Source: JBLHIK01 sp047614005
GTDB lineage: Bacteria > Patescibacteriota > Minisyncoccia > Phycocordibacterales > UBA1006
Assembly (NCBI GenBank): GCA_047614005.1
Contig: JBLHIK010000019.1
Span: 1 to 13,024 of the forward strand
DNA: 13,024 nucleotides
Direction: 5' to 3'
The translations under genes were made by a program, and so were the position numbers. Positions 7,379-13,024 of this stretch are shown in pieces (position 1 is the first letter of the stretch; each line of letters opens with the position of its first letter). Under the pieces are notes generated by a model. That model had not been told where the DNA came from. It made no database searches and saw only the letters and a program-made list of their open reading frames with translations.

Positions 7379-7816
7379 ATGAAATCAACAACATGGTATT
7401 GGATAGGAGGAAGCATAGTAATACTACTTATCATTTTCTTTCTTCTAAAAAATTCAAAACAAGATGAAAACCTCATCCCAGCTCCACTAGTACAAGAAGA
7501 CCCAAAGGATGAAAACCAAACAAATGAAAACAACCTCTTTGCAAAGGAATCAAATATCTCATACACTAATGAAGGTTTTTCTCCTGATACGCTTGAGATT
7601 GGACAAAATGCACGAATAGTATTTACAAATACTTCAGACAACCCAATGTGGATAGCATCAAGTCCTCACCCAGAACACACTGATTATTCTGCATTTGATC
7701 AAAAAGGAGAAGGAGATACATACACATTTACTTTTTCAGAGATTGGAACGTATACATTCCACAATCACCTGAACCCATCACATACAGGAACCATCACTGT
7801 CCTACCATTGAAATAA
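7379..7816 (+). CDS. Membrane-anchored cupredoxin-like (plastocyanin-fold) protein without cysteine
   Basis: 145 residues. An N-terminal helix (WYWIGGSIVILLIIFFLL, about 6-23) anchors it with the rest outside the membrane. A Gln/Asn/Glu-rich linker (about 24-58) leads to a cupredoxin-like beta sandwich (about 59-143): GFSPDTLEIGQNARIVFTN matches the opening strands, and the closing block GTYTFHNHLNPSHTGTITV matches the metal-binding end of the fold. Blue copper proteins use Cys plus two His plus Met. Here there is no Cys anywhere, and the site is instead lined by His 97, 100, 128, 130 and 135. I recall similar HNHLNP proteins in CPR genomes. Metal binding is likely but its identity and redox activity are unknown. 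The gene follows the regulator by 25 bases and precedes recG by 15, so it is probably co-transcribed. No Shine-Dalgarno site is seen. Confidence 0.8.
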   Translation: MKSTTWYWIGGSIVILLIIFFLLKNSKQDENLIPAPLVQEDPKDENQTNENNLFAKESNISYTNEGFSPDTLEIGQNARIVFTNTSDNPMWIASSPHPEHTDYSAFDQKGEGDTYTFTFSEIGTYTFHNHLNPSHTGTITVLPLK

Positions 7817-7831
7817 AATAGCTTTTTATCT

Positions 7832-10009
7832 ATGAAAGCAATCGACGACATAACACTCGAAACTACTCTTTCGAGTGTTTTTCGTTTAAAAGACACTCAA
7901 AAGAAAGCCCTCTTGAGGCTACAGATCGAAACAGTACATGATCTTATTTTCTATTTTCCTCACAGATATAGCAATATTACAGAAGTATCTACTATAGAGA
8001 AAAGCTCTGAAGGTGATACCGTGACAATCTTCGGAACAGTACTAAGCAGTCAAATAAAAAAGACATGGAAAAATGGACTACCTTCAGCTGAAGCAATAAT
8101 AGAAGATATTGAAGGAAACACGATTAAGGCAATATGGCTCCATCAGGCATATATTGCAAAAGAAATACCAAAAGGAACACATGTAAGCTTTACGGGAAAA
8201 ATATCTGAAAAAAATGGTGCTTTTTCTATGTTCAACCCAGAGTTTGAAAAAAAAGAGACAATGGCAATAGACTCTCATTCCTCTCTCTTCAATACAGAGC
8301 AAACTGCTGAATTTTTTGGCTATCCTATTTATCCTGAGTCTCGAGGTATTACTTCTAAGTGGATATATCACTCTGTACGTTCTCTTATATCAAGTGGCGT
8401 TATTGACACTGTAAAAGACTACATGCCAGAGGATATACTAACAAAATACAATCTACCCTCTCTTAAAGAATCTCTAGTATGGATACATATGCCTAGAAAA
8501 AAATCTCATGCAGATGCTGCAAAAAAGCGCTTCTCTTTTGAAGAAATATTTCTCATACAGACAGAGAGAGCTCTTCAACAGAAAAAACACTCTCAAGAGA
8601 AAAGCTACAATCTCTCCATAGACAAAGAGCGTACTTCCTCTTTCATGGAGCGGTTTCCTTTTGACCTTACTTCTGCACAGAGACGTGTTATAGATGAATG
8701 CATGAGCGACATGAACAGACCTCATCCTATGATGCGTTTTCTTCAAGGAGATGTAGGGAGTGGAAAAACAGCAGTAGCAGCTACCCTTGCACACAGTGTA
8801 GCCATGACTCGTCCTACTCATCAAGATTTTGGACGATTACAAGTAGCATACATGGCACCTACTGAAGTCCTTGCAATGCAACTTTTTGAAAGTTTTATAG
8901 AGTATTTCAAACACACTCCATTGAAAATAGCACTCATTACAGGATCAGGATGTCGTATATTTCCTTCTAAGAGCAATCCTTCTACATGGACAAAAATATC
9001 GAAAGCACAGCTGGTCAAATGGGTAGCCAATGGAGAAATAGCAGTTGTACTAGGAACTCATGCTCTTATTTACAAATCAGTAGCATTCAAGCACCTTGCA
9101 CTTTCAATCATAGATGAACAACATCGTTTTGGTATCAATCAGCGTGCATTGTTTGCAAAAAAAGACGACACTCTTCCTCACCTACTTTCCATGAGTGCTA
9201 CACCTATCCCTCGTACTCTTGCTCTTACTATGTACGGTGACCTCGATATATCACTCCTCGACGAGCTTCCAAAAGGGAGAAAAAAAATAGAAACAAAACT
9301 CGTAGAAGATACAGGAAGAGATGAAATGTATAAAAACATAAGAAAACTACTCAAGGAAGGAAGGCAGGTATATATTATTTGTCCTCGAATAGATGCACCT
9401 GACCCAGACAAAGCAACATCTCTCATGGTCAAATCAGTAATAGAGGAAACAAAGCGTCTACAAAATATATTCCCAGAGCAAATCATCACATCTATGCATG
9501 GAAAATTAAAAAAGGATGAAAAAGAATCTATTATGAAAGATTTTGAAGCTGAAAAAACTAATATCCTTGTCTCTACTTCTGTGATCGAGGTTGGAGTAAA
9601 TGTACCCAATGCAACCTGTATCATTATAGAAGGTGCAGAGCGTTTTGGTCTAGCACAGCTCCACCAGCTCCGAGGGCGAGTACAGAGAGGTTCATATCAA
9701 CCCTACTGCTATCTGTTGAGTTCCTCTCTCTCAGAGAAGAGCAGGGAGCGCCTCCGGAGCTTTTGCAAAATTCATGATGGTTTTACTCTTGCCGAAAAAG
9801 ACCTTCTCAATAGAGGGAGCGGCGCTCTTTCCGCAAAAAACCAATGGGGTATCAGCGATATAGGAATGGATGCACTTCGTAATATCCAGCTTGTAGAATT
9901 CGCACGCAAAGAAGCAAAGCATCTCGTAGAGATAGACCCCCTGTTACAGAAACACTCTCTCCTTTATCAGGAAATCAAAAGAAAAGGCTATATACTACAT
10001 TTTGAATAA
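7832..10009 (+). CDS. recG: ATP-dependent DNA helicase RecG
   Basis: 725 residues, slightly longer than the usual 680-700. RecG is a superfamily 2 translocase that binds stalled forks and branched DNA and drives fork reversal. Seen in order: an N-terminal helical part ending in LIFYFPHRY; an OB-fold wedge domain (about 62-138) that would bind the branch; Walker A GDVGSGKT (306-313); MAPTEVLA (341-348); the DEQH box (428-431) in IDEQHRFG; motif III SATPIPRTLAL (455-465); motif V region STSVIEVGVNVPNA; motif VI HQLRGRVQRG (611-620). A segment near 372-397 is longer than in classical RecG, as I recall from other CPR versions. The C-terminal translocation motif, usually GTRQxG, reads SAKNQWG (667-673), losing the usual Thr and Arg. 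The start has no ribosome-binding site. It is the last gene of the plus-strand cluster, closed by a hairpin two bases after the stop. Confidence 0.96.
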   Translation: MKAIDDITLETTLSSVFRLKDTQKKALLRLQIETVHDLIFYFPHRYSNITEVSTIEKSSEGDTVTIFGTVLSSQIKKTWKNGLPSAEAIIEDIEGNTIKAIWLHQAYIAKEIPKGTHVSFTGKISEKNGAFSMFNPEFEKKETMAIDSHSSLFNTEQTAEFFGYPIYPESRGITSKWIYHSVRSLISSGVIDTVKDYMPEDILTKYNLPSLKESLVWIHMPRKKSHADAAKKRFSFEEIFLIQTERALQQKKHSQEKSYNLSIDKERTSSFMERFPFDLTSAQRRVIDECMSDMNRPHPMMRFLQGDVGSGKTAVAATLAHSVAMTRPTHQDFGRLQVAYMAPTEVLAMQLFESFIEYFKHTPLKIALITGSGCRIFPSKSNPSTWTKISKAQLVKWVANGEIAVVLGTHALIYKSVAFKHLALSIIDEQHRFGINQRALFAKKDDTLPHLLSMSATPIPRTLALTMYGDLDISLLDELPKGRKKIETKLVEDTGRDEMYKNIRKLLKEGRQVYIICPRIDAPDPDKATSLMVKSVIEETKRLQNIFPEQIITSMHGKLKKDEKESIMKDFEAEKTNILVSTSVIEVGVNVPNATCIIIEGAERFGLAQLHQLRGRVQRGSYQPYCYLLSSSLSEKSRERLRSFCKIHDGFTLAEKDLLNRGSGALSAKNQWGISDIGMDALRNIQLVEFARKEAKHLVEIDPLLQKHSLLYQEIKRKGYILHFE

Positions 10010-10010
10010 T

Positions 10011-10039
10011 AAAAAAAAAGGACATTGTCCTGTTTTTTT
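10011..10039. terminator. Bidirectional terminator between recG and the DUF5663-like gene
   Basis: An A9 run, then AGGAC (10019-10023) pairing with GTCCT (10027-10031) around a 3-base loop, then G and a T7 run. The A and T runs can extend the stem. It starts right after the recG stop and ends 21 bases from the stop of the converging minus-strand gene, so it serves both. The GC core is short (5 bp). Confidence 0.75.
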
Positions 10040-10060
10040 GATTGAAAAAATCTTTATGTT

Positions 10061-10363
10061 TTACTCTAATCCTTCTAGAAGGTCTTCTTTTTCTTTCATA
10101 AAACCTTCCGCCTCTTGAATGATAATATCACTCAAGTATGGAATGTTATCTTCTAAAAAAACAAAGAGTTCCTGTGGATCATCGGTCTTTTCCACAAGAT
10201 ATTCAAACTTATCAACTAAATCTTCTGCCATTATCTCAAGAGCCCTATTCATAACTCTTCCGTATATAATACCACCTACTCTCATAAGCTTTTCTTCACT
10301 TAGCTCTGCTGCTTTATTATAAGTTGCTACGGCTGTAAATATTTTTTCTTGCATTGTATTCAT
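10061..10363 (-). CDS. Small acidic helical protein, DUF5663-like
   Basis: 100 residues, rich in Glu, Asp and Leu, predicted all-helical, with no signal peptide, membrane helix or Cys. The pattern of an N-terminal helix, then LSEEKLMRVGGIIYGRVMNR, a Glu/Asp-rich middle (EDLVDKFEYLVEK, 48-59), a turn DDPQELFVFLEDNIPYL (61-77), and a final acidic helix resembles the DUF5663 proteins I know from CPR genomes. This is recognition by pattern and could be wrong. Function is unknown. It follows the 870-residue gene by 35 bases on the same strand with no hairpin between, so the two probably share a transcript. A TATAAA at 10380-10385 could give it a promoter of its own. The start is ATG 10361-10363, with a second Met at codon 4. 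Confidence 0.7.
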   Translation of the reverse strand: MNTMQEKIFTAVATYNKAAELSEEKLMRVGGIIYGRVMNRALEIMAEDLVDKFEYLVEKTDDPQELFVFLEDNIPYLSDIIIQEAEGFMKEKEDLLEGLE

Positions 10364-10398
10364 ATTATTTCTTTTGCTATTTATAAAAAATTATTCTC

Positions 10399-13011
10399 TT
10401 AAACATAATATTGTTTTATCATGCCTCCAAGAGCGTCTGTAAACTTCATCGTACTATCGGGGTTCATATATGAAGCAGAGAATGCTTGCATTTGAAGTCT
10501 TTTATACCAATCTGTCTTATCATAACCTTTTTCAGCCAGTTCTGATACAGAAAGGTTTTTTACATCACTCCACTCTTTTGAAAGAAAACCATTTGTTCTT
10601 TCACCTAAGATATCCTCTTCTCCAAAAAGACCTTGTACTAATTCATTGTAATTCTCTTGAAATTTAATTGTTTCAGTAGAGTCAAGTCCTGAAAAATCAG
10701 AATAGCCTGTTTTTTCTATAAAGTCTTCAGTAGAGTAAATAGAAGATGATTCTAGTTTTGAAGAAGTGAGTACTTCTTTTGTAACACCATCTTCAATACC
10801 GCCTTCAACAGTACTTTCTCCTGCTGATTTTTCAATAGTATCACCACCCGAAACTGATTCTTCTACTGACTTCAAATCTACTGGATTTTCAATAGGATCC
10901 CCACCTGAGACTGATTCTTCTACTGATTTCCAGTCTGTTGTTTTTTCCATAGAGTCTCCTCCTGAGACTGATTCTTCTATTGATTTCCAGTCTGTTGTTT
11001 TTTCCATAGAGTCTCCTCCTGAGACTGAATCTTCTACTGACTTCCAGTCAGTAGATTTTCCTGACGATATATCAGTACCACTTTTATCATAATCAAAAAA
11101 CTTTCCACGATATGATTGGCTCGTCGCATCAGTATCTATTTTTCCATCAAAATTTATGAGCTCGTCTACTCTCCCGTCATTGTGCACAAGCCTTAGATCA
11201 CCATCAGTATCTATCTCGAAAATGTCACCCTTTTGAATAATCGAGCTTTCATTATCAACATCTGGCTTGTACAATCCTGCTTTTTCTGCAATATCACTTG
11301 CATCACCTTTTAATACATTAGGCATATTTTCAGGAGTATATTGAGCCTTAAGATCTAGAATAGTCTGAATGGAGCCCTTAGAGCTTGCTGGAACAGAATG
11401 AGATACAATATCACGAGGGACCTCTGTGATGGTTATATCTTCACCAATATTCGTTTGACTTGCATCTTCCATAGAAACACCTTCTCCAAAATTAAGAAAA
11501 TCAGGCATATCAACAACTGCAAGTGTACCAAAACCAAAAGCAAGTCCAGATTTCATAAGTAAACTTTTTCGAGCTTTTTTGTTTTGCTGCTCCCTAAGAT
11601 CAAACACTGCCTCTTGAAAGTCAGATGAGTTTATTCCAGCTGGAGTATTTTTGTATTTTTCTCGCAGATTTTTCATTTCTTGCTCTTGTTTTGAGAGTCT
11701 GTTTTTCTTTGAACCAAAAAAATGAGCAGCTTGCCCTAAACCTGAACCTGCGACAGCTATAGATGCGCGCCATCCTGTCTTTGCAGCCATTATGCCTGCA
11801 ATACTACTAGCACCCACACCAAAAGCTGCACCTGCAGTCATCGCACCAGCAGCACCCATAACAGTCACCATACCAAAAGCAATGAGCTTCTTCTTCAAAG
11901 GACTTGCAGTATCATATGATCTTTTTACTTTTTCCAAAAAACCTCTTTCTTTTTTGGGCATAGACTCCCATCGAAGAGTATCAAGTTGATCATCTTCATT
12001 TTTAATAAAATCATCAGAATACTTATCTTTAAACTCTATCATCATGGAGTCTATCGCCTCTAGACCAAAACCTTCTCCTTCTAATTCAGACCGCTTCTCC
12101 TGTAGCTGTGCCTTGAAGTGTTCTTTACGTAATGTAAAATATTCCCCTCGAGATTTCTCGAAATCTTCTGCATCTATAGGAGCTTCTTTCTTTTTTTTAT
12201 TAAAAAATTTAGAAAAGAATGTTTTTTTATTCTTTTTTTCTTCTCTATGATTTCTCTCAAAATCTCCAGCATATCTCTTACGAGCATCTTCAAGCGAACC
12301 TAATAATTCTTTTGAATTTTCTTTCTCTTCTTTTTTATCTTCTTTATCTTCTTTATCTTTGGCTTTTGTTTCGTCATCTTCTTTATCTTTGGCTTTTGTT
12401 TCGTTATCTTCTTTTGGGTTTTTAATTTTATCTATATCTACAATAACTTTTTCGAGTTTTTTCTTTAATTGAAGCAATCGATCTTCTTTGACTCTTCTAT
12501 CTATTTCATTACCTCTCATGCCATCAGAAGCAAGTTCTGATTCAAGATCAGCGACTTGTTTTTCAATCTCTGATTTATACTTCAAAAGATCTTCTAGTTC
12601 ATTATGATTTTCTTTTTTAAGATCTTTGGTATTAATAGTATTTTCTTCTTCTCTTCTTTTTTTTAATACACGCAACCTTTCTTCTTTGTTTCTTCTATCT
12701 AACTCACTACCTCTCATGCTATCAGAAGCAAGCTCTGATTCGAGGTCAGCAATAGTATTATCTAAAGGAAGTATACTTTTATCTTCTTTTGAGTTTTTGC
12801 TCTTATTTCTTTTATCTTTTGCAAGCAAATTATCCATTTCTTTTTTTAGAAATTTTTTATCTTCTTTAACCCTGTTATCATTGTCTTCTTCAAGATTTTT
12901 CTTGTCTTCAATTTTTTCAGTTTCTGGTTTCTTTAAAAGAATATCTTCTTCTTTCATATGTTGTTTTTTGTCTACTTTTTCTTGCTTGTAATCCGCACTT
13001 CTCTTTTCCAT
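10399..13011 (-). CDS. Large charged coiled-coil membrane protein with internal repeats, function unknown
   Basis: 870 residues. I do not recognise a named family, though long Lys/Glu-rich proteins with Gly/Ala-rich hydrophobic hairpins are common in CPR genomes. Seen: residues 1-235, almost entirely charged (Lys, Glu, Asp), probably coiled coil, with a duplicated block (85-119 and 151-185) and a 10-residue tandem repeat (202-221); LEDARKRYA near 240-248; a basic patch FFSKFFNKKKK (265-275); a helical region 281-360; a Gly/Ala-rich hydrophobic hairpin (about 376-430, e.g. VMGAAGAMTAGAAFGVG); a third hydrophobic helix (484-500); a beta-like segment with KGDIFEIDTDGDLRLV (594-609); four 19-residue Ser/Gly/Glu repeats (655-730); and a globular-looking C-terminus (about 760-870). 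There is no signal peptide, so the charged N-terminus is probably cytosolic. A structural or scaffold role is only a guess. The upstream region is cut by the window after 13 bases, so the promoter is unseen. Confidence 0.8.
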   Translation of the reverse strand: MEKRSADYKQEKVDKKQHMKEEDILLKKPETEKIEDKKNLEEDNDNRVKEDKKFLKKEMDNLLAKDKRNKSKNSKEDKSILPLDNTIADLESELASDSMRGSELDRRNKEERLRVLKKRREEENTINTKDLKKENHNELEDLLKYKSEIEKQVADLESELASDGMRGNEIDRRVKEDRLLQLKKKLEKVIVDIDKIKNPKEDNETKAKDKEDDETKAKDKEDKEDKKEEKENSKELLGSLEDARKRYAGDFERNHREEKKNKKTFFSKFFNKKKKEAPIDAEDFEKSRGEYFTLRKEHFKAQLQEKRSELEGEGFGLEAIDSMMIEFKDKYSDDFIKNEDDQLDTLRWESMPKKERGFLEKVKRSYDTASPLKKKLIAFGMVTVMGAAGAMTAGAAFGVGASSIAGIMAAKTGWRASIAVAGSGLGQAAHFFGSKKNRLSKQEQEMKNLREKYKNTPAGINSSDFQEAVFDLREQQNKKARKSLLMKSGLAFGFGTLAVVDMPDFLNFGEGVSMEDASQTNIGEDITITEVPRDIVSHSVPASSKGSIQTILDLKAQYTPENMPNVLKGDASDIAEKAGLYKPDVDNESSIIQKGDIFEIDTDGDLRLVHNDGRVDELINFDGKIDTDATSQSYRGKFFDYDKSGTDISSGKSTDWKSVEDSVSGGDSMEKTTDWKSIEESVSGGDSMEKTTDWKSVEESVSGGDPIENPVDLKSVEESVSGGDTIEKSAGESTVEGGIEDGVTKEVLTSSKLESSSIYSTEDFIEKTGYSDFSGLDSTETIKFQENYNELVQGLFGEEDILGERTNGFLSKEWSDVKNLSVSELAEKGYDKTDWYKRLQMQAFSASYMNPDSTMKFTDALGGMIKQYYV
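10822..11049 (-). repeat. Four in-frame 57-bp tandem repeats (19 residues each)
   Basis: Copies lie at 10993-11049, 10936-10992, 10879-10935 and 10822-10878, encoding variants of DWKSVEESVSGGDSMEKTT. In a shifted phase, the units 10907-10963 and 10964-11020 differ at one base of 57 by my reading, pointing to recent duplication. The outer copies are more diverged. Because 57 is divisible by three, gain or loss of a unit would keep the frame. Confidence 0.95.
12349..12408 (-). repeat. Two 30-bp tandem repeats coding a Lys/Asp/Glu decapeptide
   Basis: 12349-12378 and 12379-12408 match at all but one base by my reading and encode DNETKAKDKE and DDETKAKDKE. They lie in the charged N-terminal part of the 870-residue protein and look like a replication-slippage duplication. 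Confidence 0.9.
12457..12759 (-). repeat. Duplicated coiled-coil block, 66-residue period
   Basis: 12655-12759 and 12457-12561 encode two related 35-residue blocks. The shared core is ADLESELASDxMRGxEhDRR followed by KE-R-L-LKK, where h is a hydrophobic residue (Leu or Ile). The blocks are separated by a Lys/Asn/Glu-rich spacer. Conservation of the MRG and DRR parts within otherwise low-complexity sequence suggests a selected motif rather than chance composition. Confidence 0.85.
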
Positions 13012-13024
13012 ATTACTTTTTATT

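Noticed and set aside
7246..7641. Minus-strand open frame of 131 codons opposite the regulator and cupredoxin genes
   Set aside because: Antisense shadow; both plus-strand genes have clear family motifs.
9178..9624. Minus-strand open frame of 148 codons opposite recG
   Set aside because: Antisense shadow of helicase motifs III to V with a Ser/Phe-rich composition typical of such shadows.
10822..11049. CRISPR-like array
   Set aside because: The units are contiguous 57-bp coding repeats with no unique spacers.
10766..11092. Plus-strand open frame with repeated Ser/Pro/Glu units
   Set aside because: It mirrors the 57-bp repeats of the minus-strand gene; the repeats match the reading frame of the 870-residue protein.
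11176..11211. EF-hand calcium loop in DTDGDLRLVHND of the 870-residue protein
   Set aside because: It lacks the Gly expected at loop position 6 and a clear flanking helix pair; probably a beta turn.
3..13011. Reassigned TGA codon (as in Gracilibacteria), since none of the nine genes ends in TGA (six TAA, three TAG)
   Set aside because: The long genes contain no in-frame TGA, so it is not used as a sense codon here. Nine stops are too few to say more.

Overview
The window looks like part of a Candidate Phyla Radiation (Patescibacteria, probably Parcubacteria/Paceibacteria) genome. The grounds are: AT-rich DNA; short gaps between genes; no clear Shine-Dalgarno sites; a giant secreted LamG/Fn3 protein whose C-terminal architecture I know from CPR genomes; a RecG with an extra segment near the helicase motifs; a His-rich, Cys-free cupredoxin-like protein; a minimal histidine kinase with a CheY-like regulator; and a small acidic helical protein of DUF5663 type. 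This placement rests on remembered family patterns, not on a search. No rRNA, tRNA, insertion sequence, CRISPR array or phage gene was seen.

Layout. Positions 1-173 (+) hold the 3' end of an unidentified gene with one membrane-like segment, closed by a strong bidirectional hairpin (192-233). It converges on a minus-strand gene (250-579) for a YtxJ-type monothiol bacilliredoxin. Next, also on the minus strand, is a surface protein of about 1774 residues (772-6096). It has a signal peptide, three LamG-like domains, a jelly-roll-like segment, three fibronectin type III domains, a carboxypeptidase-regulatory/Cna-B-like domain and a C-terminal membrane anchor. A 137-bp divergent promoter region separates it from a plus-strand cluster with gaps of only 15-25 bases: histidine kinase (6234-6962), response regulator (6979-7353), cupredoxin-like protein (7379-7816) and recG (7832-10009). 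A second convergent terminator (10011-10039) ends recG. Two more minus-strand genes follow: the DUF5663-like protein (10061-10363) and, upstream of it, an 870-residue charged coiled-coil membrane protein (10399-13011) with several internal repeats.

How the genes may work together. The kinase and regulator almost certainly form a phosphorelay with no sensor and no DNA-binding output of their own, so both input and output must lie elsewhere. The surface protein probably displays carbohydrate-binding or adhesive domains outside the cell, which would suit attachment to a host or to polymers. RecG is housekeeping fork repair. The 870-residue protein and its small partner look co-transcribed, but their role is unknown.

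The least expected features are two near-identical leaderless promoters (TATAAT, six bases, ATG), a bacilliredoxin in a lineage not known to me to make bacillithiol, a kinase H-box lacking the usual proline, an altered RecG translocation motif, a cupredoxin fold without cysteine, and near-perfect 57-bp coding repeats in the large coiled-coil gene. I did not find a clear new defence or mobile system.
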